The position numbers and the translations under genes are program-made. A stretch of 42,064 nt of DNA, taken from NCBI RefSeq assembly GCF_007992495.1, contig NZ_BKAJ01000133.1:1-42064 (forward strand). Reading direction: 5' to 3'. The notes under the pieces are model-generated. The model was given only the letters and a program-made list of their open reading frames with translations, was not told the DNA's origin and searched no databases. Positions 1-7,541 of this stretch are shown here, one piece after another; the first letter of the stretch is position 1, and every line of letters begins with the position of its first letter. This stretch comes from Reyranella soli. GTDB taxonomy: Bacteria; Pseudomonadota; Alphaproteobacteria; Reyranellales; Reyranellaceae.

Positions 1-14
1 CTCCGAAGAGAATG

Positions 15-44
15 AGCCGGCCAGAGGCCGGCTGTCCAGAAGAC
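15..44. repeat. Family B palindromic repeat, partial copy
   Basis: An 8-bp perfect stem (AGCCGGCC/GGCCGGCT, positions 15-22 and 26-33) with an AGA loop is followed by GTCCAGAAGAC. The tail matches the GGTCC-GGAAGA tail of the copies at 6923-7056 and 39379-39478, while the stem bases differ but still pair. It lies just downstream of the flavin reductase stop codon. It may be truncated by the window edge. Confidence 0.55.
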
Positions 45-679
45 TACTGAAACTTCGGATCGTCCGGCCTTCTCATGCGCCAGACGTTGTCGGTCGTGGT
101 GTATTCGCTGTAGCCCAGTCGCGCGACCGGCTTGAAGGCGAGCGTGTCGATGCGGCCGTCCTTGATGATGCTGTCGTCGATGTGCACGCCCACCACCTGG
201 CCGAACACCACCGAGCCGCGCTTGGCCTCGTGGCCCTTCTCGGTCGGCAATTCGATGGTGCGCCAGTACTTGCATTCGAGCGCCACCGGCGATTCCTTGA
301 CTCGCGGCGGCTTCACCAGTGTGCTCGGCTCGGGCGTCAGTCCAGCCAGCCTGAGCTCGTCGACGCCGAACTCGACCATGGAGGTCGTGACGTTCATCTG
401 CTCCTTCAGGCTCTCGCTCACCATGTTGACGACGAACTCGCCGGTCGATTCCGCATTCATGCGGCTGTGCTTGGTCGGCGTGCTGCCGTAGGTGCCGGTG
501 ATGGCGAAGTAGACCACCGGCGGGAATTCGCTGACGGCATTGTAGAAGCTGTAGGGCGCCAGGTTCACGCGGCCATGCCGGTCGACCGTCGAGATCCAGC
601 CGATCGGCCGCGGCACGATCAGCGACTTCAGCGGATCCTGCGGCAGTCCATGATCGCGCTTGGCGGCGTCGTAGAACAT
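44..679 (-). CDS. Flavin reductase family protein (DIM6/NTAB type)
   Basis: A 211-residue cytoplasmic protein of the FMN-binding split-barrel flavin reductase-like family. The conserved N-terminal stretch PRPIGWIST (about residues 24-32), then NLAPYSFYNAVS (about 40-51), is the usual flavin-contact region of this family. Members reduce FMN with NAD(P)H for a partner monooxygenase or act as small flavoproteins of unknown substrate, and the partner is not visible here. The start is backed by GAGGAA just upstream. The gene lies 10 bases downstream of the alarmone hydrolase on the same strand, so the two are probably co-transcribed. Family assignment is firm; the substrate is unknown. Confidence 0.88.
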   Translation of the reverse strand: MFYDAAKRDHGLPQDPLKSLIVPRPIGWISTVDRHGRVNLAPYSFYNAVSEFPPVVYFAITGTYGSTPTKHSRMNAESTGEFVVNMVSESLKEQMNVTTSMVEFGVDELRLAGLTPEPSTLVKPPRVKESPVALECKYWRTIELPTEKGHEAKRGSVVFGQVVGVHIDDSIIKDGRIDTLAFKPVARLGYSEYTTTDNVWRMRRPDDPKFQ

Positions 680-689
680 CGGATTCCTC

Positions 690-1232
690 TCAACCGTAGT
701 GCCGGCTCGCTTCCTCGTGGGCGGCGTCGAACGCCGCTTCCAACCGCGGATTCAGCCCGCGGCAAGAGCGTACGACATCGTGGGCCCACACGACATAGTC
801 GCGCAGCCTCTCCTGCGGCCACCCCTTCGGTGGGCTCGCCACCAGGCCGCGCAGGTTGGAGGTCTTGTCGGCCAACTTGAGCAGTTTGGCGCGTCGCGAC
901 TTGCCCGCGGTCTTCTCGATCTGCAGGCGCTTGCGCTCCTCCTTGGGCAGCGACTTGTCGTCGGTCACCTCGGCGACCAACGCCGCCACTTCAGGCCCGA
1001 AGCGTTCGACCAGGTCCTCATGAGTAGCGTCGGTGTCCTCGAGCGTGTCGTGCAGCAGGCCACCCATCAGCAGAACGACATCGCTGCCGTCGGTCGCCTC
1101 GGCGAGCAGCGCGGCCACCTCGGTTAGGTGGTTGATGTAGGGCTCGGCGCGCTCGCCCTTGCGCCGCTGCGCGATGTGCTGGCGGGCCGCGTAGTCGGCG
1201 GCGCGCGTCAATTGGATCAGATCGGTGCTCAT
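690..1232 (-). CDS. HD-domain small alarmone hydrolase (Mesh1/SpoT-hydrolase-like)
   Basis: A 180-residue single-domain HD phosphohydrolase. The metal and substrate residues of the SpoT/Mesh1 hydrolase fold are all present: H35 (PYINHL), H61-D62 with E65-D66 (LLHDTLEDT), and D122 in KLADK. No synthetase, TGS or ACT domain follows, so this is a stand-alone hydrolase that by family would remove pyrophosphate from (p)ppGpp; some relatives act on NADPH. The ATG at 1232 is preferred over an in-frame upstream start at 1304 because AAGGGGA precedes it and the longer version would run into the promoter region of the divergent Sco1 gene. It is followed by the flavin reductase gene after 10 bases. Confidence 0.85.
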   Translation of the reverse strand: MSTDLIQLTRAADYAARQHIAQRRKGERAEPYINHLTEVAALLAEATDGSDVVLLMGGLLHDTLEDTDATHEDLVERFGPEVAALVAEVTDDKSLPKEERKRLQIEKTAGKSRRAKLLKLADKTSNLRGLVASPPKGWPQERLRDYVVWAHDVVRSCRGLNPRLEAAFDAAHEEASRHYG

Positions 1233-1297
1233 CAATTCCCCTTGTGCGACCAGCCGTCCGGCTTGTCGAGCCGCCTGGCGCGGCCCATCTTCCGCCC

Positions 1298-1876
1298 ATG
1301 TCACGTACGATGAAGGCGCTGCTGGGCGTCTGGATCGCCTGCCTGGCCGCCGCCGCCGTGTGGATCGGCTGGGATGCCTATCAAGGCAGCAAGCCCGCCA
1401 TCGGCGGGCCGTTCGCCCTCACCGACCAGGACGGCCGCACCGTCACCAGCGACAGCCTCAAGGGCAAGCCGACCCTGATCTATTTCGGCTTCACCTATTG
1501 CCCCGACGTCTGCCCGACCTCGCTGCTGCTGATGGCGAACGCCATCGAGAAGCTGGGCCCGGATGGCGCCAAGAAGGTGAACCTGGTCTTCATCACCATC
1601 GATCCCGAGCGCGACACGCCCAAGCTGCTGAAGGGCTATGTCGAGAATTTCGGACCGACCTTCATCGGCCTCACCGGCACGCCGCAGCAGATCGCCGACG
1701 TTGCCCGCGCCTATCGCGTCTACTTCCAGAAGGTGCCGGGCAAGGATGGTGCGCCGTACCTGATGGACCATTCCTCGATCGTCTACCTGCTCGATCGCAA
1801 CGGCCGCTTCGTCACCCACTTCACGCACGAAGCCAAGGCCGAGCAGATCGCGGCGGGTGTGCAACGGCTTCTCTAG
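1298..1876 (+). CDS. SCO1/SenC family copper chaperone
   Basis: A 192-residue membrane-anchored thioredoxin-fold protein. One N-terminal transmembrane helix (about residues 6-25) precedes the periplasmic domain. The copper-binding CxxxC is at C68 and C72 (TYCPDVCP) and the third ligand is H158 (YLMDHSS). Sco proteins deliver copper to the CuA centre of cytochrome c oxidase subunit II or keep its cysteines reduced. The internal ATG at 1298 is chosen over 1244 because it places the hydrophobic anchor at the N terminus. It is divergent from the HD-domain gene, with 65 bases between the starts. No oxidase genes are in the window. Confidence 0.92.
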   Translation: MSRTMKALLGVWIACLAAAAVWIGWDAYQGSKPAIGGPFALTDQDGRTVTSDSLKGKPTLIYFGFTYCPDVCPTSLLLMANAIEKLGPDGAKKVNLVFITIDPERDTPKLLKGYVENFGPTFIGLTGTPQQIADVARAYRVYFQKVPGKDGAPYLMDHSSIVYLLDRNGRFVTHFTHEAKAEQIAAGVQRLL

Positions 1877-2050
1877 CGGCCAACTTCCGGTCGCCATCGG
1901 GGTACCGCTGGTGTAGGTTGGGCACCGGGGTTTGGGGCGTTTTCGGTCACAAAAAGGGTGCGGCAGGAGGGTGCAGCCCTCCCCATATCTGACGCACGCG
2001 CCAGCGTAGTACCTCCCTCTCGGGTACCTGAAATAATCAAGGAAACCAAT

Positions 2051-3286
2051 GTGTTAGCGTCTTCATTGCTGTACCAGGCGTACGAGTTCCAGCGTCAGCT
2101 CGCCAAGCCGGTCCGCCTCTGGGCGAACACGCTCGAGCAGCTCTACTCAAGCCCGTACAACCCGCTGACCGACACCTGGTTCGGCAAGTCCGTCGCGGCC
2201 GGCGCCGAGATCATGGCGCGGCTCACGCAGAATTACGGCAAGCCCGCTTTCGGCCTGAAGACGACGGAGATCGGCAACGAGGTCGTGGCCGTCAACGAGG
2301 AGATCCTCCTCCGCAAGCCGTTCTGCCAGCTCCTGCGCTTCCATCGCGACACCACGCGGAAGGATCCCAAGGTTCTGGTAGTAGCGCCGATGAGCGGCCA
2401 CTTCGCCACGCTGCTGCGCGGCACGGTCGAGGCGCTGCTGCCCGAGCACGACGTGCACATCACCGACTGGACCGACGCGCGCGAGGTGCCGCTCGCCCAG
2501 GGCAACTTCGACCTCGACGACTATGTCGACTACGTCATGGAGTTCTGCCGCTACCTCGGACCGGACGTCCATGTCATCGCAGTCTGCCAGCCGTCGGTGC
2601 CGGTCATGGCAGCGGCGGCGCTGATGGCGGCCAACAAGGATCCGCGCCAGCCCAGGTCGATCACCCTGATGGGCGGCCCGATCGACACGCGAGTCAGCCC
2701 GACCACGCCCAACGACCTGGCGATGCGCAACTCGATGATGTGGTTCCGCGACAACGTGATCACGACGGTGCCGTTGAACTACCCGGGCGGAATGCGTCGG
2801 GTCTATCCGGGCTTCCTGCAGCTCACCTCTTTCATCAGCATGAACCTCGACCGGCACATCAACGCCCACATGCGCCAGTTCGAGCATCTGGTCAAAGGCG
2901 ACGACGATTCGGCCGACGGCCATCGCGCCTTCTACGACGAGTATCTCGCGGTGATGGATCTCACCGCCGAGTTCTACCTGCAGACCATCGAAGTCGTCTT
3001 CAAGGAGCACCAGCTGCCGCGCGGCACCTGGGTGAGCCGTGGTCGCAAGATCGATCCCTCGGCCATCGAGACCGCGCTGATGACGGTCGAGGGCGAGCTC
3101 GACGACATCTCGGGAATCGGCCAGACCAAGGCGGCGCACGCGCTCACCCCCAACATCCCGGGCGCACGTCACGTGCATTGGGAGCAGCCGCGCGTCGGCC
3201 ACTACGGCATCTTCAACGGCCGCAAGTGGCGCGAGCAGATCATGCCGCGCGTCCGCGACTTCATCCGCGACAACGACGGGCGCTGA
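2051..3286 (+). CDS. phaZ: Intracellular polyhydroxyalkanoate depolymerase
   Basis: A 411-residue alpha/beta-hydrolase of the intracellular PHB depolymerase (PhaZ) family, which mobilises stored polyhydroxybutyrate granules to 3-hydroxybutyrate oligomers. The nucleophile motif reads AVCQPSVP, with Cys179 instead of serine, as in the Cupriavidus intracellular enzymes. By position D352 (DISGIG) and H384 (VGHYGIF) complete the triad. There is no signal peptide, which fits an intracellular granule enzyme. The GTG at 2051 is chosen because AAGGAAACC precedes it and homologues begin near LYQAYEF; the reading frame stays open upstream to 1958 without homology. Bases 1877-2050 upstream hold only a weak 6-bp stem-loop at 1966-1982. 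Confidence 0.93.
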   Translation: MLASSLLYQAYEFQRQLAKPVRLWANTLEQLYSSPYNPLTDTWFGKSVAAGAEIMARLTQNYGKPAFGLKTTEIGNEVVAVNEEILLRKPFCQLLRFHRDTTRKDPKVLVVAPMSGHFATLLRGTVEALLPEHDVHITDWTDAREVPLAQGNFDLDDYVDYVMEFCRYLGPDVHVIAVCQPSVPVMAAAALMAANKDPRQPRSITLMGGPIDTRVSPTTPNDLAMRNSMMWFRDNVITTVPLNYPGGMRRVYPGFLQLTSFISMNLDRHINAHMRQFEHLVKGDDDSADGHRAFYDEYLAVMDLTAEFYLQTIEVVFKEHQLPRGTWVSRGRKIDPSAIETALMTVEGELDDISGIGQTKAAHALTPNIPGARHVHWEQPRVGHYGIFNGRKWREQIMPRVRDFIRDNDGR

Positions 3287-3387
3287 GGCGGCGTCGGCTA
3301 GCATCACCCTGAGGCGCGCCCCCTCGGGGTAAACTCCGCGCGTCTCGAAGGGCGGGGGCGAACAGCATCGTGCTGTCGGCTGATTTC

Positions 3388-3490
3388 AGATCATGATCTT
3401 CTTGTGGGAGGAGCTCTCATTGTGGCCTTCCCCCTCCCGGCCTCCCCGTAAGACGGGGCAGGTGGGCCGCTTGACGGCAACCCACCTGCC
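3388..3490. repeat. Family A intergenic palindrome, degenerate copy
   Basis: The centre is the perfect palindrome AGATCATGATCT (3388-3399), followed by a CCTTCCCCCTCC arm and the hairpin CCCCGT-AAG-ACGGGG (3444-3458). A second stem, GGCAGGTGGG (3457-3466) with CCCACCTGCC (3481-3490), directly precedes the MscS gene. The same order of parts is found at 20054-20199 and 41309-41454. The left half is degenerate: bases 3287-3387 hold no gene and only loosely palindromic GC-rich sequence. Confidence 0.65.
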
Positions 3491-3511
3491 CGCCAATCCG
3501 TTGTCCGCCCT

Positions 3512-4330
3512 ATGGACCTCGAAGCCCAATGGACCGGCGCGGCCAGCACGGCCGTGGCCCTGGTCACGACCTACGGCCTGCGTGTCGTCGGCGCGATCAT
3601 CATCCTGCTGGTCGGCTGGCTGGCCTCGCGCATCGTCTACGGCGCGGTCGTGCGGCTGTGCCAGAAGTCGTCGCGCATCGATCGTACGGTCGTGCTCTTC
3701 CTCGGCAACGGCGCGCGCTACATGGCGCTGGTCTTCACCTTTGTCGCCGTGCTCACCACCTTCGGCATCGCCACGACGAGCTTCGTGGCCGTGCTGGGCG
3801 CGCTCGGCATCGCTGTTGGCCTGGCGCTGCAGGGTACGCTCAGCAATCTTGCCGCCGGCATCATGCTGGTGCTGTTCCGGCCCTTCCATATCGGCGATCG
3901 CATCGAGACCGCCAACGTCGGCGGCTCGGTCTGTGAGATCAACCTGTTCTTCACCGAGATCGACGGCGACGACAACGCCCGCATCATCATCCCCAACGGC
4001 AAATTGTGGGGCGAGATCGTGCGCGTGCCGACGCGCAACGACACGGCGCGTATCGAGCTCACCTTCCAGCGACCCGCCAACGACGATATCGACGCCGCCA
4101 TCAAACGCCTGAAGGAGCTGATCCAGCACGATAAGCGTGTCCTGCGGGTTTCCGACGTCGGCGTGGAAAGCCTCGGCGACGGCAACTACACGCTGGCCGC
4201 CCATCTCTGGGTGTCGCGACCCGAGGCCACCGCGCTGCGCTTCGACCTCAACCGCACCGTCAAGGAAGAGTTCGAGCGTCGCCCCCCTGCCAACATGACA
4301 AGGGCCGCAGTGGAGCGCCGCGCCGGATAG
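3512..4330 (+). CDS. MscS family small-conductance mechanosensitive channel
   Basis: A 272-residue inner-membrane channel that opens under membrane tension and releases solutes on hypo-osmotic shock. Three transmembrane helices are visible (about residues 18-42, 64-86 and 90-115). The third is the Gly/Ala-rich pore helix and runs into QGTLSNLAAGIMLVLFRPF, the hallmark of the family, followed by the beta domain containing HIGDRIE and IPNGKLWGE. The length matches the short E. coli MscS type (286 residues). A family A repeat ends 21 bases upstream. The phosphatase gene starts 16 bases downstream on the same strand, suggesting co-transcription. Confidence 0.93.
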   Translation: MDLEAQWTGAASTAVALVTTYGLRVVGAIIILLVGWLASRIVYGAVVRLCQKSSRIDRTVVLFLGNGARYMALVFTFVAVLTTFGIATTSFVAVLGALGIAVGLALQGTLSNLAAGIMLVLFRPFHIGDRIETANVGGSVCEINLFFTEIDGDDNARIIIPNGKLWGEIVRVPTRNDTARIELTFQRPANDDIDAAIKRLKELIQHDKRVLRVSDVGVESLGDGNYTLAAHLWVSRPEATALRFDLNRTVKEEFERRPPANMTRAAVERRAG

Positions 4331-4346
4331 GGCTAGCATCGGTCGC

Positions 4347-5213
4347 ATGGACGCCGCCGTCGCGCTGCCCGTCGAGATCTCCGAATGGAAACCCGCACCG
4401 TTCGCCTTGGGCGGCGAGACCGTGTTCGCGATCGGTGACGTGCATGGCTGCGCCGCCGAACTGCGCGCGCTGCTCGATGCCATCGCCCGCCTGACGGGCG
4501 AGGCTGGCGGCAAGCGCCGCCTGATCTATCTCGGCGACATGATCAATCGCGGTCCCGACAGCGTCGGCGTGCTGGAGCAGTGGGCCGCGAGCGAGGAAGC
4601 GCATGGCGTCGATCATGTCGACCGCCTGATGGGCAACCACGAGATCATGATGCTGCTCACCGTCATCGGTGGGCCGCATGCCCACAAGGCCGAGACGATG
4701 TGGCTCTCCAAGCGCATGGGCGGGACCGCGTTGCTGGAGCAGATGCGTACCCGCGCCGGACAGCCCGACGCCCGGCCTGACCAGGCGCTTATCGAGGCGG
4801 CGCTGGGCGATGCCGTCGTCCATCGCCTGTGGGGCATGCGTAGCCACGTGCGCCTCGGCAATACGCTGTTCGTCCATGGCGGGCTCGATCCGCACGCCGA
4901 TCCCGACGAATTCCTGACGCGGCCCTGGACCATCTTCACCGAGGCGCGCTGGGCCTGGATCAACCATGGCTTCCTCGACTGGAAGGCAGGCTTCAAGGGC
5001 ACCCTGGTCGTGCACGGCCACACGCCGCCCGACAAGCACCGCGACATCAGCGGCATGGAAGACCCGCATTTGTTCGAGGGCGATCGGCTAGGCTTGGACG
5101 GCGGCAGCGCTCGCACCGGTATCGTCACCGCCGCCGAGATCCAGGGCGGCCGCTATCGCATCCTCAAGGCCGGCACGCCTTTCGCCAACCCGATCTCCTC
5201 CAGCGCGGAATAA
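4347..5213 (+). CDS. Metallophosphoesterase, bis(5'-nucleosyl)tetraphosphatase/PPP-like
   Basis: A 288-residue cytoplasmic phosphoesterase of the PPP superfamily. The metal-binding motifs occur in order: GDVHG (30-34), GDMINRG (63-69), GNHE (96-99), then FVHGGLD and VVHGHTP in the C-terminal half. Related bacterial enzymes are Ser/Thr phosphatases or diadenosine tetraphosphatases, and the sequence alone does not separate these. It has no signal peptide. It sits 16 bases after the MscS gene and is the last gene before the DGPF-sigma operon. Confidence 0.88.
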   Translation: MDAAVALPVEISEWKPAPFALGGETVFAIGDVHGCAAELRALLDAIARLTGEAGGKRRLIYLGDMINRGPDSVGVLEQWAASEEAHGVDHVDRLMGNHEIMMLLTVIGGPHAHKAETMWLSKRMGGTALLEQMRTRAGQPDARPDQALIEAALGDAVVHRLWGMRSHVRLGNTLFVHGGLDPHADPDEFLTRPWTIFTEARWAWINHGFLDWKAGFKGTLVVHGHTPPDKHRDISGMEDPHLFEGDRLGLDGGSARTGIVTAAEIQGGRYRILKAGTPFANPISSSAE

Positions 5214-5237
5214 CCGGCGAAAATTCTTCCGGCCGGT

Positions 5238-5264
5238 TGTCGGAATGCACCCGCTTCGTTCGTC
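5238..5264 (+). promoter_or_regulatory. Candidate ECF42-type promoter (copy 1)
   Basis: TGTCGG at 5238-5243, a 17-base spacer, then CGTCCTA from 5261. The same layout, TGTCGG-N17-CGTCCTT, is found at 7076-7102 upstream of the VOC gene. It lies 23 bases before the ATG of the DGPF gene that forms an operon with the sigma factor, which fits autoregulation. Reported ECF42 promoters have, as I recall, a TGTCGA-like -35 and a CGA/TC-like -10 element. Confidence 0.55.
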
Positions 5265-5287
5265 CTAGGAAAAATCGAGGGTTTTCG

Positions 5288-5683
5288 ATGCTCTACGCCA
5301 TCCTTTGCTACAACTCCGAGGCTGCCGTCGGCTCGTGGTCCAAGCAGTATCACGACGAGACCATGGCCCGGCTGCACGTGGTCAACGACAAGCTCGCCAA
5401 GCAGGGCCGGCTGGGCCCGGTCGCCCGGCTGTTGCCGACCACCGCCGCCACCACCCTGCGCAAGAGCCGCGGCGAGAACCTGGTGATCGACGGGCCCTTC
5501 GCCGAGACCAAGGAGCAACTGCTGGGCTTCTACGTCGTCGACTGCGCCTCGCTCGATCAGGCGATCGAGACGGCCAAGGAGCTGGCCGTCGCCAATCCCG
5601 GCACCGGCAGCTACGAGATCCGACCGGTGGCCGAGCTGCATGACCACAAGCTTCCGGCGAGCGGAAGCCCGCGGCGTGAATGA
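5288..5683 (+). CDS. YCII-related DGPF-domain protein
   Basis: A 131-residue protein of the YCII/DGPF family: an N-terminal MLYAILCY strand, then VIDGPFAETKE with the namesake DGPF at residues 68-71, and a C-terminal YEIRPV strand. Such proteins are dimeric alpha/beta folds of unknown biochemical role that are almost always encoded next to ECF42-type sigma factors, as here. The ATG at 5288 has GAGG about 8 bases upstream and a putative sigma promoter at 5238-5264; a longer in-frame start at 5237 would run through that promoter. Its stop codon overlaps the start of the sigma factor gene. Confidence 0.9.
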   Translation: MLYAILCYNSEAAVGSWSKQYHDETMARLHVVNDKLAKQGRLGPVARLLPTTAATTLRKSRGENLVIDGPFAETKEQLLGFYVVDCASLDQAIETAKELAVANPGTGSYEIRPVAELHDHKLPASGSPRRE

Positions 5684-6923
5684 CATCGGCTGGATCGACG
5701 CGGTCCTGACCGCCGCGCGCCCCCAGGCAGTGGGGGCGCTGCTGCGCTATTTCCGCGATCTCGATACGGCCGAGGAAGCCTTCCAGGAAGCCTGCCTGCG
5801 CGCGCTGAAAACCTGGCCGCAGAACGGGCCGCCGCGCGATGCCGCGGCGTGGTTGATCTTCGTCGGCCGCAACGCGGCGATGGACGACGTGCGTCGGCGT
5901 GCGAAGCAGGTGGCGTTGCCCGACGAGGCTGCGATCTCCGACCTGGATGACGCCGAAAGCGAGCTGGCCGACCGGCTCGACGGCGAGCAATACCGCGACG
6001 ACATCCTGCGACTGCTGTTCGTGTGCTGCCATCCCGAGCTGCCGTCGACGCAGCAGATCGCGCTGGCGCTGCGCATCGTCTGCGGCCTGTCGGTCAAGCA
6101 GATCGCCCGCGCCTTCCTGGTCGGCGACGCGGCGATGGAACAGCGCATCACCCGCGCCAAGGCGCGCATCGGCGGCGCCGGCCTGCCGTTCGAGACGCCG
6201 GGCGCGGTCGAGCGGGCGGAGCGGCTCGCCACCGTGTCGGCCATGGTCTACCTGGTGTTCAACGAGGGCTATTCGGCGCGCAGCGAGGAGGCGACGACGC
6301 GCGGCACGCTGGCCGACGACGGCATCTGGCTGGCACGCCTTCTGCTGCGCGTGTTCCCGCAGGAGCCCGAGGTGATGGGGCTCATGGCCCTGATGCTGCT
6401 GCAGCAGGCGCGCGCAGCGGCCCGCTTCGACGACAAGGGCGCTATCGTCCTGCTGGAAGACCAGGACCGCGGCCTGTGGGATGACAAGCGCATCGCCGAG
6501 GGCCTGGCGCTGATCGACAAGGCGATGCGCCACCGCCGGCCCGGCGCCTACCAGGTCCAGGCCGCCATCGCCGCGCTGCATGCGCGGGCCAAGCGGGCCG
6601 AGGACACCGACTGGGCGCAGATCGACCTGCTCTATGCCAACCTCGAACGCCTGGAACCCTCGCCTGTGGTCACGCTGAACCGCGCCGTGGCGGTCAACAA
6701 GGTGCGCGGGCCGGCGGCGGCGCTGGAGATGGTCGAGCCGCTCGGCGCCAAGCTCGCGAACTACTTCTACTTCCACGGCGTCAAGGGCGCCCTGCTGCAA
6801 CAGCTCGACCGCTGCGCCGAGGCGCGGGCGGCGTTCGACCGGGCGATTGCGCTGGCCAACACGCCAGCCGAGGCGGCGCACATCCGCCAGCATCTGGATC
6901 ATCTGGATAGAGAGAACGCTTAG
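5676..6923 (+). CDS. ECF42-type RNA polymerase sigma factor with C-terminal extension
   Basis: A 415-residue sigma factor, about twice the normal ECF length. Region 2 (about residues 8-75, with TAEEAFQEACLRAL and WLIFVGRNAAMDDVRRR) and region 4 (about 105-160) form the sigma core. A DUF6596-type segment follows, with YLVFNEGYSA at its start, and then TPR-like helices to the end. This layout plus the DGPF partner defines the ECF42 group, in which the extension is thought to replace an anti-sigma factor. The GTG at 5676 matches where homologues begin and overlaps the DGPF stop; an upstream ATG at 5640 is possible. It probably controls its own operon and the VOC-DoxX operon. Confidence 0.9.
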   Translation: MNDIGWIDAVLTAARPQAVGALLRYFRDLDTAEEAFQEACLRALKTWPQNGPPRDAAAWLIFVGRNAAMDDVRRRAKQVALPDEAAISDLDDAESELADRLDGEQYRDDILRLLFVCCHPELPSTQQIALALRIVCGLSVKQIARAFLVGDAAMEQRITRAKARIGGAGLPFETPGAVERAERLATVSAMVYLVFNEGYSARSEEATTRGTLADDGIWLARLLLRVFPQEPEVMGLMALMLLQQARAAARFDDKGAIVLLEDQDRGLWDDKRIAEGLALIDKAMRHRRPGAYQVQAAIAALHARAKRAEDTDWAQIDLLYANLERLEPSPVVTLNRAVAVNKVRGPAAALEMVEPLGAKLANYFYFHGVKGALLQQLDRCAEARAAFDRAIALANTPAEAAHIRQHLDHLDRENA

Positions 6924-7056
6924 CTGGGGGCGCGCCACTCCAGTGGCGCGTCTTCTCATGCTCTTCAGGACCGCGCGCCTCTGGCGCGCTCATGAGCGAG
7001 CCGGAGGCTCGGGTCCGGAAGACCATGACGCGCCACTGGAGTGGCGCGCCCCCAGC
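6923..7056. repeat. Family B palindromic element, full nested copy
   Basis: A 134-bp palindrome. The outer 30-base arms (6923-6952 and 7027-7056) are exact reverse complements, and each arm contains its own hairpin (CGCGCCAC-4-GTGGCGCG). Inside lie GCGCGCC-TCT-GGCGCGC (6973-6989) and CGAGCC-GGA-GGCTCG (6997-7011), with the family tail GGTCCGGAAGAC. The element begins on the last base of the sigma factor stop codon and ends 20 bases before the second TGTCGG promoter, so it separates the two operons. Confidence 0.85.
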
Positions 7057-7075
7057 AAAAAAGTTTGAGTGCCCC

Positions 7076-7102
7076 TGTCGGCCCGCTACCTCCCCGTTCG
7101 TC
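7076..7102 (+). promoter_or_regulatory. Candidate ECF42-type promoter (copy 2)
   Basis: TGTCGG (7076-7081), 17 bases, then CGTCCTT from 7099. With copy 1 it shares the -35 element, the spacing and the string CGTTCGTCCT around the -10 element, although the rest of the two upstream regions differs. It lies 29 bases before the ATG of the VOC gene, which has GGAGA as ribosome-binding site. This suggests that VOC-DoxX belongs to the regulon of the neighbouring sigma factor. Confidence 0.55.
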
Positions 7103-7131
7103 CTTGGGGCATCTAACGAACGGAGACCCTC

Positions 7132-7539
7132 ATGACTCAGTCCCTTCCCCCGGTCCTCGGCGGCGTCGCGCCCTATCTCGGTGTCAGCAGTGCCAGCAAG
7201 GCGGCCGATTTCTACGTCAAGGCGCTGGCCGCCACCGAAGTGCTGCGCATGCCGCCCGACGACAAGGGCCGCTACATGCACATCCATCTCCTGGTCAACG
7301 GCGGCTCGCTGATGCTTGCCGACGCCTTCCCCGACCATGGTCATCCGCTGGAGACGCAGGGCGGCTACACCCTGCACCTGCAGGTCGACGACGCCGACGC
7401 CTGGTGGAAGCGCGCGGTCGAGGCCGGCGCCGAGCCGCTGATGCCCGTCACCGACATGTTCTGGGGCGATCGCTACGGCCAGTTCCGCGACCCGTTCGGC
7501 GTGCGCTGGTCGGTAGGCACCACCATCACGAAGAGCTGA
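7132..7539 (+). CDS. VOC family protein (PhnB/glyoxalase-like)
   Basis: A 135-residue vicinal-oxygen-chelate fold protein: two beta-alpha-beta-beta-beta modules, with VAPYLGVSSASKAADFYVKAL at the start and FRDPFGVRWSV at the end, the standard PhnB-type termini. The metal-binding pattern is partial, so catalysis is uncertain; relatives include bleomycin/fosfomycin resistance-like and glyoxalase-like proteins. It is followed 2 bases later by the DoxX gene. VOC and DoxX proteins recur near DGPF-ECF42 loci, and the shared promoter motif upstream supports a functional link. Confidence 0.87.
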   Translation: MTQSLPPVLGGVAPYLGVSSASKAADFYVKALAATEVLRMPPDDKGRYMHIHLLVNGGSLMLADAFPDHGHPLETQGGYTLHLQVDDADAWWKRAVEAGAEPLMPVTDMFWGDRYGQFRDPFGVRWSVGTTITKS

Positions 7540-7541
7540 CC

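Noticed and set aside
3304..3354. A further family C repeat
   Set aside because: It shares GGGGTAAAC and general GC-rich arms with copy 2, but the arms do not align well enough to call it.
5382..6959. 525-codon minus-strand open frame over the sigma factor gene
   Set aside because: Shadow of a clear ECF42 sigma factor; Arg/Gln-rich product with no domain.
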